From: an uncultured Lachnospiraceae bacterium
GTDB taxonomy: Bacteria; Bacillota; Clostridia; Lachnospirales; Lachnospiraceae
DNA length: 60,291 nt
Reading direction: 5' to 3'
Assembly: GCA_902489645.1 (NCBI GenBank)
Contig: CABUAW010000009.1
Coordinates: 1 to 60,291, forward strand
Position 1 is the stretch's first letter, and every line of letters begins with the position of its first letter. Made by a program: the position numbers and the translations under genes. This document shows positions 24,823 through 34,018 of this stretch, one piece after another. Below the pieces are notes generated by a model, which was given only the letters and a program-made list of their open reading frames with translations, ran no database searches and had not been told where the DNA came from.

Positions 24823-25658
24823 TGTTACGTTCTTTGAAAAAAATGTTTAAATCCAATTATTTGTTTACATTCGGTGTGATTATTTGTCTGGCCTGGATTA
24901 TTGCGGCGATTTTAGCTCCGGCTATTGCGCCTTATGACCCGGTGGTGCAGGACCTTACGGCCCGTCTTCAGGCGCCGTCGGCCCAGCATTGGTTCGGAAC
25001 GGATAATTTTGGCCGTGATATTTTCAGCCGAGTGATTTACGGCGGCAGATATTCTCTGCTGGCCGGATGTCTGACGGTGGTTATTGCAGGCGCCATTGGC
25101 ACCTTTTACGGCGCGATTGCCGGCTATGTGGGCGGACAGGTGGACAATGTGATGATGCGTCTTTCTGAGATGATTTTATCCTTCCCATCTCTGATTCTTG
25201 CCATGATTATCAATGCGGTTATGGGCTCCAATCTTTTTAATACCATGTTTGCGTTGATTATCGTAGCCTGGCCGACTTACGCCCGTCTGATGCGAAGCGT
25301 TGTTTTGAGCGTCAAAGAGAATGAATATGTTACGGCCTCGGAGGCCCTGGGAGCTTCAAAAATTCGTATTTTGATGAAGGAAGTCATTCCGAACAGTATT
25401 AGTTCGGTTTTGATTATGGCGACGACGGATATGGGTAATCAGATTTTGATGTTTTCAACTCTGAGCTTTTTAGGTCTCGGTTCTGCGCCGCCGACACCGG
25501 AATGGGGCATGATGGTATCCGACGGTGTGAATTACTTTAATAAATTCTGGGTGGCTGGTTTCCCCGGACTTGCAATCTTTACAATGGCTGTGGGGGCGAA
25601 CTTTATCGGCGACGGTTTAAGAGATTTGCTGGACCCGAAGCTCAGAAAACAGTTTTAA
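24813..25658 (+). CDS. dppC: Peptide ABC transporter permease (DppC)
   Basis: 281 residues. N-terminal helix followed by APSAQHWFGTDNFGRDIFSRVIYGGR, the DppC hallmark, then five more membrane segments and the EAA loop VTASEALGASKIRIL. It is the partner of DppB. It is followed after 24 bases by a peptidase gene in the same direction. Confidence 0.9.
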   Translation: MQLMLRSLKKMFKSNYLFTFGVIICLAWIIAAILAPAIAPYDPVVQDLTARLQAPSAQHWFGTDNFGRDIFSRVIYGGRYSLLAGCLTVVIAGAIGTFYGAIAGYVGGQVDNVMMRLSEMILSFPSLILAMIINAVMGSNLFNTMFALIIVAWPTYARLMRSVVLSVKENEYVTASEALGASKIRILMKEVIPNSISSVLIMATTDMGNQILMFSTLSFLGLGSAPPTPEWGMMVSDGVNYFNKFWVAGFPGLAIFTMAVGANFIGDGLRDLLDPKLRKQF

Positions 25659-25682
25659 ATGAGATAAAAGGAGCATATTTCG

Positions 25683-26759
25683 ATGAAGCAAAACAGAGTG
25701 GACCGCATTTTGGCGGCATTAAAAGATATGGGACTGACTCAGATGCTGATTGTGGACCCGATGTCTATTTATTATTTAACCGGTGTGTTTGTAGCGCCTT
25801 TTGAGCGCTTTTATGGCCTGTTACTCCGGGCGGATGGAAAGCATGCCTTTTTCCTGAATAAATTGTTTACCGTACCGGAAGAGGTCGGCGTGGAAAAAGT
25901 CTGGTATTCGGATACGGACCCGGCGATGGAACTCGTGGCCGGCTATGTGGATAAAGAGGCAGTCCTTGGCGTGGATAAGGAATTAAAAGCAAGATTTTTG
26001 CTGCCGCTGATGGAAATGGGTGCGGCCAAAGGGTTCATCAACGCATCTTTAGCCGTAGATACGACAAGAGGTGTGAAGGATGCGGACGAGCAGGAGAAAA
26101 TGCGGGTCGCTTCGCATATTAACGATATGGCCATGGCTGAATTTAAAAAATTGATTCATGAAGGTATTACCGAAAAAGAGGCGGCCGACCAGATGCTGCA
26201 GATTTATCTGGACCTGGGAGCCGATGGCTTTTCCTTTGAGCCGTTGGTGGCTTTTGGAGCCAATGCGGCCGACCCGCATCATGCGCCGGATAATACGGTG
26301 GTGAAGCCGGGCGATGCGGTATTATTTGATGTGGGCTGTATCAAGGACGGCTATTGCTCAGATATGACCCGGACCTTTTACTTCAAAGAAGTGAGCGATG
26401 CGCACCGCCATATTTACGATACGGTACGCAGCGCCAATGAGACGGCGATTTCTAAAATCAAACCGGGAATCCCATTGTGCGAGCTGGATAAAACGGCCAG
26501 GGAGTTGATTGATGCCGAAGGCTATGGATCGAATTTTAATCACCGGCTGGGCCATTTTATCGGTCTCAGCGAGCATGAGTTCGGGGACGTGTCTTCGACA
26601 AATACAAATGAAGCGAAGCCGGGAATGATTTTCTCCATTGAACCGGGAATTTATTTGACGGAGGATACGGGCGTCCGGGTGGAGGACCTGGTTCTTGTGA
26701 CCGAGGACGGCTGTGAAGTTCTCAATCATTATCCGAAAGCGCTTGAAATTATTGAGTAA
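25683..26759 (+). CDS. Xaa-Pro peptidase (M24 family)
   Basis: 358 residues. An N-terminal creatinase-like domain (~1-125) precedes an M24 pita-bread domain with all five metal ligands: Asp in LFDVGC and YCSDMTRTF, His in RLGHFIGLSEHEFG, Glu in SIEPGIY and VRVEDLV. It hydrolyses bonds involving proline in imported peptides. It follows the transporter, so the operon couples uptake with the step that ordinary peptidases cannot do. Whether it is a dipeptidase (PepQ) or aminopeptidase P cannot be settled from sequence alone. Confidence 0.85.
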   Translation: MKQNRVDRILAALKDMGLTQMLIVDPMSIYYLTGVFVAPFERFYGLLLRADGKHAFFLNKLFTVPEEVGVEKVWYSDTDPAMELVAGYVDKEAVLGVDKELKARFLLPLMEMGAAKGFINASLAVDTTRGVKDADEQEKMRVASHINDMAMAEFKKLIHEGITEKEAADQMLQIYLDLGADGFSFEPLVAFGANAADPHHAPDNTVVKPGDAVLFDVGCIKDGYCSDMTRTFYFKEVSDAHRHIYDTVRSANETAISKIKPGIPLCELDKTARELIDAEGYGSNFNHRLGHFIGLSEHEFGDVSSTNTNEAKPGMIFSIEPGIYLTEDTGVRVEDLVLVTEDGCEVLNHYPKALEIIE

Positions 26760-26771
26760 GGAGTTAATCAG

Positions 26772-27344
26772 ATGAATCCGATTGCAACACTGCATATGAA
26801 GAACGGTAAAAAGGTGGTCATTGAGCTTTTGCCGGAAGCGGCGCCAAATACGGTGAACAGTTTTATTTATGTGGCTTCGAAAGGATATATGGATAATCAT
26901 GCGATTGAGCGGATTGTCCCGGGAAACTGGGTGGATATCAGTTATACGGCTTTTGGAAAAAAAGAATGTCAGTATCTGATTCCGAATGAATTTGAACTGA
27001 ATCCGCAGGTTGTTCCGCTGGATTCCCATCCGGGCGTCGTGGCCATGGGCGGTTACGGCGAAGCGGGTCTGGCTGGCTGCGAATTCTTTTTCCCGCTCAG
27101 AGATTGCCCGGAGCATAAAGGCACCTATCCGGTTTTTGGAAAAGTGCTGGAGGGCATGGATGAAATTTACCGTTTGGAAAAGGTGGACACGGTTCCGGTT
27201 ACGGATTTTCCGATAGCCGGGGTGGAAGTCAACCGCCCGGTAGAGCCGCAGGTGATAGAAAAAGTAGAACTGGAGCTTTTCGGTCAGACCTATCCGGAGC
27301 CGGTGAGGGTTCCAAACCCGGAACTTCCTCCGTGTTGGAAGTAA
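26772..27344 (+). CDS. Cyclophilin-type peptidyl-prolyl isomerase
   Basis: 190 residues, GGAG site 8 bases before ATG. Cyclophilin core: NTVNSFIYVASKGYMDNHAIERIVPG, GVVAMGGYGEAGLAGCEFFFPL, and YPVFGKVLEGMDEIYRLE. It lacks a signal peptide, so it is cytosolic. Placed after an Xaa-Pro peptidase, it may speed cis/trans exchange of proline bonds, since such peptidases accept only the trans form. That link is inference. It is the last gene of the operon before a terminator. Confidence 0.8.
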   Translation: MNPIATLHMKNGKKVVIELLPEAAPNTVNSFIYVASKGYMDNHAIERIVPGNWVDISYTAFGKKECQYLIPNEFELNPQVVPLDSHPGVVAMGGYGEAGLAGCEFFFPLRDCPEHKGTYPVFGKVLEGMDEIYRLEKVDTVPVTDFPIAGVEVNRPVEPQVIEKVELELFGQTYPEPVRVPNPELPPCWK

Positions 27345-27427
27345 TACCGGGACGCCGGATTGAACCAAAAATTGTACTTGAAAAATGAAAAAAAGGGTGG
27401 TAATATAAACCCGTAAATAAAAGATGA

Positions 27428-27467
27428 AAAACCTGATTTCCCGAAAGAACGGGAACTCAGGTTTTTT
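27428..27467 (+). terminator. Terminator of the peptide operon
   Basis: AAACCTGA and TTCCCG pair with CGGGAA and CAGGTTT around an AAAGAA loop, followed by TTTTTT (27461-27467). It cleanly ends the transporter-peptidase-cyclophilin transcript. Confidence 0.85.
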
Positions 27468-27541
27468 GCGTCATGCAGACAGTAAAAAGGCAAAGGGGAC
27501 GGTTCCCTGCGGCGAAGATTGAGACAGGAGATGTTGGAACG

Positions 27542-27922
27542 GTGAGACAGAGATATTATTTTGCAACAGACAACGGAATGTTGATTTGGGATGTGGATTC
27601 AATGCTGAAAGCTATCGAGAGTCACCCGGGGGATTTTGAACTGCGGCTGGTGGATACGGATGTGGTGGCCAGGGAGAACCAGGAGGCCATGGTCAATGAA
27701 ACCTACGCCATGGAAACCGATTTGAATAAACCCTGTGTGCTGGCGGAAGTCGGAGACGGTCATTATCTTCTGCTGGACGGCAACCACCGTTTGAGAAAGG
27801 CTCTGCGTCAGAAGCTGTCCTGTATGATTTGTTATTGCCTGAAGGAAGAACAGCATCAGAAATATATTGAGCATTACCGTCCGAAAGAATATGAACGGGT
27901 CATGCACGGAAAAAAGTATTGA
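27542..27922 (+). CDS. ParB-like nuclease-fold domain protein
   Basis: 126 residues from GTG 27542. Earlier in-frame starts at 27473 overlap the terminator region, while AGGAG (27526-27530) lies 11 bases before this GTG. The core LLDGNHRLRKALRQKL matches the ParB/sulfiredoxin (Srx) motif GxHRxxA, and the upstream VRQRYYFATDNGMLIWDVDSM fits the same fold. There is no HTH, so it is not a segregation ParB. Function unknown. Its stop codon overlaps the trp promoter. Confidence 0.6.
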   Translation: MRQRYYFATDNGMLIWDVDSMLKAIESHPGDFELRLVDTDVVARENQEAMVNETYAMETDLNKPCVLAEVGDGHYLLLDGNHRLRKALRQKLSCMICYCLKEEQHQKYIEHYRPKEYERVMHGKKY

Positions 27923-27947
27923 CAAACAGAGACAGCGAGGGTATACT
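27919..27947 (+). promoter_or_regulatory. Promoter of the trp operon
   Basis: TTGACA (27919-27924), exactly 17 bases, TATACT (27942-27947). Transcription would begin near 27954, at the start of the T-box leader. Confidence 0.9.
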
Positions 27948-27953
27948 TTATAA

Positions 27954-28275
27954 CTGTAAACCAATAAAGATAAACCGATGAACGAGAGAAGTAGTTGGAG
28001 AAAGATATCCCAGAGAGCTGCAGATGGTGAGAATGTAGTATATTGGAATTCAGTGAATGGACTCGTGAGGGCAGGTTGAAACAACAGACCGTGGGGCATG
28101 CGACAGGATTGTCCCGCAGAATGAAGGCTGTTGGAGTAGGTGCTGACGGGGACCTTGGCCGTTACCAGCAAGGGGCATATGTTAGTATGCAAAAGAGCGG
28201 GCGCGTTGCGTCAATTTGGGTGGTACCGCAGAGGTTTCAGACTTTTGTCCCTTAGAAGAAGAGGGATAAAGGTCT
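27954..28275 (+). ncRNA. T-box leader, Trp specific, upstream of trpE
   Basis: The T-box sequence GGGTGGTACCGC (about 28218-28229) precedes a terminator (GACTTTTGTCCCT with AGGGATAAAGGTC and a T-run, ~28240-28275). Stem I features include AGTA near 27990, the GGTGAGAA element near 28027, and a GAATGGAC specifier segment near 28058, so the specifier codon reads TGG (Trp). Uncharged tRNA-Trp would bind the specifier and the T-box bulge and favour the antiterminator, turning on trpEGDCFBA when tryptophan is scarce. An open frame inside this region is not a gene. Confidence 0.9.
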
Positions 28276-28306
28276 TTTTTTATGGAATAGAAAGGGGTTA
28301 AAAAAT

Positions 28307-29767
28307 ATGATACGTCCGGAATGTGAACAGATTTTATCATTGGCAAAGGATTATCAAATCATCCCGGTATGTAAAGAAGTTTATGCCGACATGATGACGC
28401 CGATATCCATGTTGATTCGGCTGTCCGCCATCAGTCAGAGATATTATTTACTTGAAAGTGTGGAAGGCGGAGAAAAATGGGGACGTTACTCCTTTTTGGG
28501 CTATGACCCGCTGATGCGGGTAAGCTGTAAGGATGGTAAAGTGACGATTGAGTCTGAGGAAGAAACAAGGATTGTGGAAACGGCGAAACCATTGAATGTG
28601 CTTCGGAATATATTGAAACAGTATAAAGCGCCGAAGCTGCCGGATATGCCGCCGTTTACGGGAGGTTTTGTCGGACATTTTTCTTATGGAATGATTGGCT
28701 ATGCGGAACCGACATTGAAATTAAAAAGCGGTGAGCTTGAGGATTACGATTTCATGCTCTTTGATAAAATCATTGCTTATGACCATTTAAAACAGAAGAT
28801 TTGTCTGATTGTCCATATGAAAACGGACCGGGCCATGGAGAATTATGGTCAGGCGATGGCCGAACTGCAGAAAATGACGGATTTAATCCGTTCCAATGTG
28901 AAGCTGCCGGAGTATAAGGCGGATAAAAATGTAAACTTTACCTGTAACCAGACAAAAGAAGAATTTTGCGAGATGGTTGAGCGGGCCAAACAATATATTT
29001 TTGACGGCGACAGTTTTCAGATTGTGGCTTCGAGACGCTTCGAGAGCGATTATAAAGGAAGTCTTGTGAATGCTTACCGGGTGCTTCGGACGATTAATCC
29101 GTCGCCTTATATGGTTTATATGAAGATAGATGATAAGGAGATTATGAGTACGTCGCCGGAAACACTGGTCCGCCTGGAAAATGGACGGCTGATTACCTTC
29201 CCGGTGGCCGGGTCCCGGCCAAGGGGTGCCACACCGGAGGCAGATAAAGCTCTGGAAGAAGAGCTTTTGGCCGATGAAAAGGAATTGGCTGAACATAATA
29301 TGCTGGTGGATTTGGGAAGAAATGACCTGGGACGTATATGTAAATTTGGTTCGGTGGAGGTGACCGAATATAAGCAGATTCACAAGTATTCCAGAATCAT
29401 GCATATTTGTTCTCAGGTTGAGGGCGATATCCGGGAGGATTGCGACAGCCTGGATGCCATCGAATCGGTGCTTCCGGCGGGAACCCTTTCCGGCGCTCCG
29501 AAAATCCGTGCCTGTGAAATTATTGAGGAGCTGGAAAAGACGCCGAGGGGCATTTACGGCGGGGCGCTCGGATACCTTGACTTTACCGGGAACATGGATA
29601 CATGTATTGCCATCCGTATGGCGGTGAAAAAAGGCGAGAAGGTTTATGTCCAGGCCGGCGCAGGAATTGTGGCCGACAGCGTGCCGGAAACAGAGTATGA
29701 GGAGACGGCGAATAAGGCCGGCGCAGTCATCCGGGCGATTCAAAATGCCAGGGAGGTCGATGAATAA
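28307..29767 (+). CDS. trpE: Anthranilate synthase component I
   Basis: 486 residues, start after AAAGGGG. Chorismate-binding enzyme: N-terminal YYLLESVEGGEKWGRYSFLG (feedback pocket region), C-terminal core with MSTSPETLVRLENGRLITFPVAGSRPRG, NMLVDLGRNDLGR and LPAGTLSGAPKIRACEIIEELE. It makes anthranilate from chorismate with TrpG. First gene of the T-box-controlled operon; its stop codon overlaps the trpG start (TAATG). Confidence 0.95.
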   Translation: MIRPECEQILSLAKDYQIIPVCKEVYADMMTPISMLIRLSAISQRYYLLESVEGGEKWGRYSFLGYDPLMRVSCKDGKVTIESEEETRIVETAKPLNVLRNILKQYKAPKLPDMPPFTGGFVGHFSYGMIGYAEPTLKLKSGELEDYDFMLFDKIIAYDHLKQKICLIVHMKTDRAMENYGQAMAELQKMTDLIRSNVKLPEYKADKNVNFTCNQTKEEFCEMVERAKQYIFDGDSFQIVASRRFESDYKGSLVNAYRVLRTINPSPYMVYMKIDDKEIMSTSPETLVRLENGRLITFPVAGSRPRGATPEADKALEEELLADEKELAEHNMLVDLGRNDLGRICKFGSVEVTEYKQIHKYSRIMHICSQVEGDIREDCDSLDAIESVLPAGTLSGAPKIRACEIIEELEKTPRGIYGGALGYLDFTGNMDTCIAIRMAVKKGEKVYVQAGAGIVADSVPETEYEETANKAGAVIRAIQNAREVDE

Positions 29768-30333
29768 TGATACTTTTAATTGATAATTATGACAGCTTTT
29801 CTTATAACCTGGTGCAAATGGCCGGAAGCATCCGGCCGGATATAAAGGTTGTCCGGAATGACGCCATGACTGTGGAAGAGGTATTTCAGATGAAACCGAG
29901 CCATATCATACTCTCGCCGGGACCGGGATATCCGAAGGATGCGGGCATATGCGAGGAATTGGTAAAAAAAGCCGACGGGAAAATTCCGATTCTCGGCGTG
30001 TGTCTCGGCCATCAGGGGATTTGTGAAGCCTTTGGCGCAAAGATTACCCATGCCAGACATTTAATGCACGGAAAACAGAGTCATATTCGTATACATAATG
30101 AAAACCGGATATTCAAGGGTCTGAATCCGGAAGAAGATGTGGCCAGATATCATTCCCTGGTGGCGGCGCCGGAGTCCATACCGGATTGTCTGGAAGTGAT
30201 TGGTGAAGATATGTATGGTGAAATTATGGCGGTAGCCCACCGGGAATATCCGATTTTCGGGCTGCAGTTTCATCCGGAATCTATTTTGACTCCGAATGGA
30301 CGGCAAATGATGGTAAATTTTTTAAACATATAA
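29767..30333 (+). CDS. trpG: Anthranilate synthase glutamine amidotransferase
   Basis: 188 residues. Class I glutamine amidotransferase: ILIDNYDSFSYNLVQ start, oxyanion/nucleophile motif GVCLGHQGI (Cys), and catalytic His-Glu in GLQFHPES. It supplies ammonia to TrpE. It is a stand-alone domain, not fused to TrpD. trpD follows after 25 bases. Confidence 0.95.
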   Translation: MILLIDNYDSFSYNLVQMAGSIRPDIKVVRNDAMTVEEVFQMKPSHIILSPGPGYPKDAGICEELVKKADGKIPILGVCLGHQGICEAFGAKITHARHLMHGKQSHIRIHNENRIFKGLNPEEDVARYHSLVAAPESIPDCLEVIGEDMYGEIMAVAHREYPIFGLQFHPESILTPNGRQMMVNFLNI

Positions 30334-30358
30334 ATAGAGCATAGCAGGAGGTTATATA

Positions 30359-31375
30359 ATGATACAGGAAGCAATTAAAAAGGTAATGACAGGAGAAAAT
30401 CTGGATTTTGATATGGCGAAAACAGTCATGGATGAAATAATGAGCGGTCAGGCGACTCAGGCGCAGATGGCCTCCTATTTGACAGCCCTTCGTATAAAGG
30501 GAGAGACTGTGGAAGAAATTACGGCCAGCGCCACATCCATGCGGAGCAAATGTGAAGCGCTTCATACGGAGACAGAGGTTATGGAAATTGTAGGAACCGG
30601 CGGTGATGAGGTGGGAACCTTCAATATTTCAACGACCGCGGCTTTTGTTGTGGCGGCTGCCGGAATTCCTATGGCAAAGCATGGAAACCGCAGCGTTTCC
30701 AGTAAGAGCGGTGCGGCCGACGTGCTGGAGGCGCTGGGCGCAAAGGTGACGCTGAACGCCAGACAGTGTGAGAAAATTTTAAAGGATACGGGCATCTGCT
30801 TTATGTTTGCCCAGATGCACCATTCTTCTATGAAGTACGCGGCTCCGGTCCGTAAAGAGCTTGGAATCCGTACCATATTTAATATATTGGGGCCATTGAC
30901 CAATCCGGCCAGCGCATCCATGCAGCTGATGGGCGTTTACAGCCGGGATTTGGTGGAGCCTTTGGCCCAGGTACTCTCGAATCTGGGCGTTAAAAAAGGC
31001 TTTGTGGTCTGCGGCAGTGACGGCCTGGACGAAGTGACTTTGACCGGACCGACCCATGTGTGCCGCATCAGCGACGGTCAGTTTGAATCCTATGATATCG
31101 CTCCGGAGGATTATGGATTTACGGCTTGTGAATTGGGTGCGCTTATCGGTGGCTCTCCGGTGGAAAATGCGGAAATTACACGGAATATTCTGGCCGGTAC
31201 ACAGAAGGGAGCCAAACGGGACGTGGTTATTTTAAATGCCGCCCTTTGTCTGGCCGCCGCTTTGGAAAAAGAGATTTCTGAGGGGGTTGCCCTGGCCACA
31301 GAGATGATTGACAGCGGAAAGGCATTGGAGAAGCTGGAAGCATTTATCCGTGCGACAAATGAGGTAGAAGCATGA
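30359..31375 (+). CDS. trpD: Anthranilate phosphoribosyltransferase
   Basis: 338 residues, AGGAGG before ATG. EIVGTGGDEVGTFNISTTAAFVVAAAG, KHGNRSVSSKSGAADVLEALG and FNILGPLTNPA are the family motifs for phosphoribosyl pyrophosphate and anthranilate binding. It adds ribose-5-phosphate to anthranilate. It overlaps trpC by ATGA. Confidence 0.95.
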   Translation: MIQEAIKKVMTGENLDFDMAKTVMDEIMSGQATQAQMASYLTALRIKGETVEEITASATSMRSKCEALHTETEVMEIVGTGGDEVGTFNISTTAAFVVAAAGIPMAKHGNRSVSSKSGAADVLEALGAKVTLNARQCEKILKDTGICFMFAQMHHSSMKYAAPVRKELGIRTIFNILGPLTNPASASMQLMGVYSRDLVEPLAQVLSNLGVKKGFVVCGSDGLDEVTLTGPTHVCRISDGQFESYDIAPEDYGFTACELGALIGGSPVENAEITRNILAGTQKGAKRDVVILNAALCLAAALEKEISEGVALATEMIDSGKALEKLEAFIRATNEVEA

Positions 31376-32199
31376 TTTTAGATGATTTGGTGGCGGCTAC
31401 CCGGAAACGAATGGAACGGGATATGAAAAGGGCGCCTTTGGAATATGTCCGAAAGCGTGCAGAGGGCGTAAGGGAAACAGAGCTGGCTCAGGCGGCCAAA
31501 GGGGTCGTGGATACATCGAAAATATCCTTTGCCTTTGAGAAAAATTTAAGACAGGCACAGATGCAGTTTATCTGCGAGGTGAAAAAGGCCTCGCCGAGTA
31601 AAGGCTTAATTGCCGAACACTTTCCTTATGTAGACATCGCTAAGGAATATGAAGCGGCCGGCGCGGCAGCCATTTCCGTATTGACGGAAACCGATTATTT
31701 TCTTGGCGACGACCGATATTTAAGACAAATATATGAAACGGTACAGATACCGCTTTTGAGAAAGGACTTCACCGTGGATGCCTATCAGATTTATCAGGCG
31801 AAAATCCTTGGGGCCAGTGCGGTACTGTTAATCTGTGCGATTTTGGATGAAGAGAAAATCCGGGCCTTTATTGAAGTTTGCGACAGTCTGGGAATGTCGG
31901 CGCTGGTGGAAGCCCACGACGAAGAAGAGGTGCGTATGGCCAGCAGCGCAGGGGCGCGGATAATCGGCGTGAACAACCGAAATTTAAAGGATTTTACGGT
32001 GGATATACACAATAGTCTGAGGCTTCGGGCACTGGTGCCGGGAGATATATTGTTTGTGGCTGAAAGCGGAATTTCCACACCGGAGGATGTGAAAGCCCTG
32101 CGTGAAGGCGGCGTCAACGGCGTACTCATTGGGGAATCACTGATGCGGGCAAAGGATAAGAAAGCCATGCTCGACTATCTGAGGGGGAACCGGCCATGA
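31372..32199 (+). CDS. trpC: Indole-3-glycerol phosphate synthase
   Basis: 275 residues. TIM-barrel enzyme with FICEVKKASPSKGLI (catalytic Lys), ISVLTETDYFLGDDRYL, LLRKDFTVDAYQIYQAK and ESGISTPEDV. It closes the indole ring. It overlaps trpF by 4 bases. A single-function enzyme, not fused to TrpF. Confidence 0.95.
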   Translation: MILDDLVAATRKRMERDMKRAPLEYVRKRAEGVRETELAQAAKGVVDTSKISFAFEKNLRQAQMQFICEVKKASPSKGLIAEHFPYVDIAKEYEAAGAAAISVLTETDYFLGDDRYLRQIYETVQIPLLRKDFTVDAYQIYQAKILGASAVLLICAILDEEKIRAFIEVCDSLGMSALVEAHDEEEVRMASSAGARIIGVNNRNLKDFTVDIHNSLRLRALVPGDILFVAESGISTPEDVKALREGGVNGVLIGESLMRAKDKKAMLDYLRGNRP

Positions 32200-32840
32200 T
32201 ACGGATTAAAATCTGCGGTCTGCGCCGTGAAGCGGATGTGCTGGGCGTCAACCGGTTCGATGTGAATGACGCAGGCTTTGTCTTTGCGAAAAGTCCGAGA
32301 CAGATTAGCGAAGAGACGGCGGCCGGGCTTCGATGGAAGCTTCGACCGGATATCCAGGCCGTCGGTGTGTTTGTCAATGAAGAAGCGGAAAAGATTATAC
32401 GGCTGGTGAAAAAAGGAATTATTCAGAAGGTTCAGCTTCACGGGGATGAGGACGAAACTTATATTCGAAATCTGAAACAGGAAATCGGCTGTCCGATTGT
32501 GAAAGCGGTCCGCGTACAGAATGAGGCATCCATCCGGCAGGCGGAGTCTCTCGGCGCCGATATGCTTTTGCTGGATACCTATGTGAAAAATATGCGGGGC
32601 GGCAGCGGCCAAACCTTTGATTTAAAACATGTGCCGGAGCTGGGAATACCCTGGTATATGGCGGGTGGTCTGACACCGGAAAATGTGGCGGAACGGTTAA
32701 AAGAAAAAGAGCCTTACGGCGTGGATATTTCCAGCGGCGTGGAAACGGACGGCTATAAGGATATGAAAAAGATAGAGAAATTTACGGCAATGGTCCGGGC
32801 TTTTGAAAAAGGCCGGGACGGAAAGGAAGATGAGAGATGA
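32196..32840 (+). CDS. trpF: Phosphoribosylanthranilate isomerase
   Basis: 214 residues. KICGLRREADV carries the catalytic Cys and the barrel ends with WYMAGGLTPENV and GVDISSGVETDGYKD, where an Asp is the second catalytic residue. It isomerises phosphoribosylanthranilate. Start after GGGGGAACC inside the trpC end. Confidence 0.93.
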   Translation: MIRIKICGLRREADVLGVNRFDVNDAGFVFAKSPRQISEETAAGLRWKLRPDIQAVGVFVNEEAEKIIRLVKKGIIQKVQLHGDEDETYIRNLKQEIGCPIVKAVRVQNEASIRQAESLGADMLLLDTYVKNMRGGSGQTFDLKHVPELGIPWYMAGGLTPENVAERLKEKEPYGVDISSGVETDGYKDMKKIEKFTAMVRAFEKGRDGKEDER

Positions 32841-34018
32841 AGGGAAGATATGGCCTTTACGGCGGACAATACATTCCAGAGACATTGATGAATGCCATTA
32901 TTGAACTGGAAGAGGCTTATGAATATTATAAAAACGATGCGGAATTTAACCGGGAGCTGGATGAATTAATGCGGGAATACGCCGGACGTCCGTCATTGCT
33001 CTATTACGCAGAGAAAATGACAAAGGATTTGGGCGGCGCAAAGATTTATTTGAAACGTGAGGATTTGAATCATACCGGTTCTCATAAAATTAATAATGTA
33101 CTTGGTCAGGTGCTTCTGGCAAAGAAAATGGGCAAGACCCGTGTCATTGCCGAGACCGGAGCCGGACAGCACGGCGTGGCAACGGCGACGGCCGCCGCGC
33201 TCATGGGGATGGAGTGTAAAGTATTTATGGGAAAAGAGGATACGGAACGTCAGGCGCTGAATGTCTTCCGTATGAGACTTTTGGGCGCTGAGGTAGAAGC
33301 TGTTACCAGCGGCACGATGACTTTAAAGGATGCGGTGAATGAAACAATGAGAGAATGGGCCAGCCGGGTGAGCGATACCCACTATGTTTTAGGCTCGGTC
33401 ATGGGACCGCATCCGTTCCCGATGATTGTCCGGGATTTTCAGAAGGTTATCGGAAAGGAAATTAAAGAACAGCTTCAGGAAAAAGAAGGCAAATTGCCGG
33501 ATGCGGTCATCGCCTGCGTCGGCGGCGGCAGCAATGCCATCGGCGCTTTTTACGAATTTATTCCGGATAAGAGCGTTCAGCTTATCGGCTGTGAAGCGGC
33601 CGGCCATGGCGTGGATACGGATAAAAATGCGGCAACGATTGCTAACGGTACGGTAGGTATTTTCCATGGAATGAAATCCCTTTTCTGTCAGGATGAATAC
33701 GGACAGATTGCCCCGGTGTATTCGATTTCTGCGGGCCTGGATTATCCGGGCATCGGACCGGAACATGCCATGCTGGCTGAAGAAGGCCGGGCGAAATATG
33801 TGCCGATTACCGACGATGAAGCGGTAGAAGCCTTCGAATATCTCTCACGGACAGAGGGGATTATCCCGGCCATCGAGAGCGCCCATGCGGTTGCCTATGC
33901 GAAAAAACTGGCGCCGACCATGGGAAAAGAGCAGATTATTGTCATCAACATTTCCGGCCGCGGTGATAAGGACGTGGCGGCCATTGCAAGATACAGAGGG
34001 GTAGAGATTTATGAGTAG
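32837..34018 (+). CDS. trpB: Tryptophan synthase beta chain
   Basis: 393 residues. KREDLNHTGSHKINN contains the pyridoxal phosphate lysine, AETGAGQHGVATA and CVGGGSNAIGAF (phosphate loop) are conserved, as is SGRGDKD at the end. It condenses indole with serine. trpA overlaps it by 8 bases. The pyridoxal kinase at 18735 supplies its cofactor, but they are not linked in one operon. Confidence 0.95.
   Translation: MKGRYGLYGGQYIPETLMNAIIELEEAYEYYKNDAEFNRELDELMREYAGRPSLLYYAEKMTKDLGGAKIYLKREDLNHTGSHKINNVLGQVLLAKKMGKTRVIAETGAGQHGVATATAAALMGMECKVFMGKEDTERQALNVFRMRLLGAEVEAVTSGTMTLKDAVNETMREWASRVSDTHYVLGSVMGPHPFPMIVRDFQKVIGKEIKEQLQEKEGKLPDAVIACVGGGSNAIGAFYEFIPDKSVQLIGCEAAGHGVDTDKNAATIANGTVGIFHGMKSLFCQDEYGQIAPVYSISAGLDYPGIGPEHAMLAEEGRAKYVPITDDEAVEAFEYLSRTEGIIPAIESAHAVAYAKKLAPTMGKEQIIVINISGRGDKDVAAIARYRGVEIYE

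Noticed and set aside
26358..27368. 336-codon antisense ORF over the peptidase and cyclophilin
   Set aside because: Opposite strand of two clear enzymes; no start signal; Arg/His-rich shadow composition.
28043..28255. 70-codon ORF in the trp leader
   Set aside because: Lies entirely inside the T-box RNA and has no ribosome binding site.
28883..29743. 286-codon antisense ORF over trpE
   Set aside because: Shadow of a conserved gene without ribosome binding site or family motifs.
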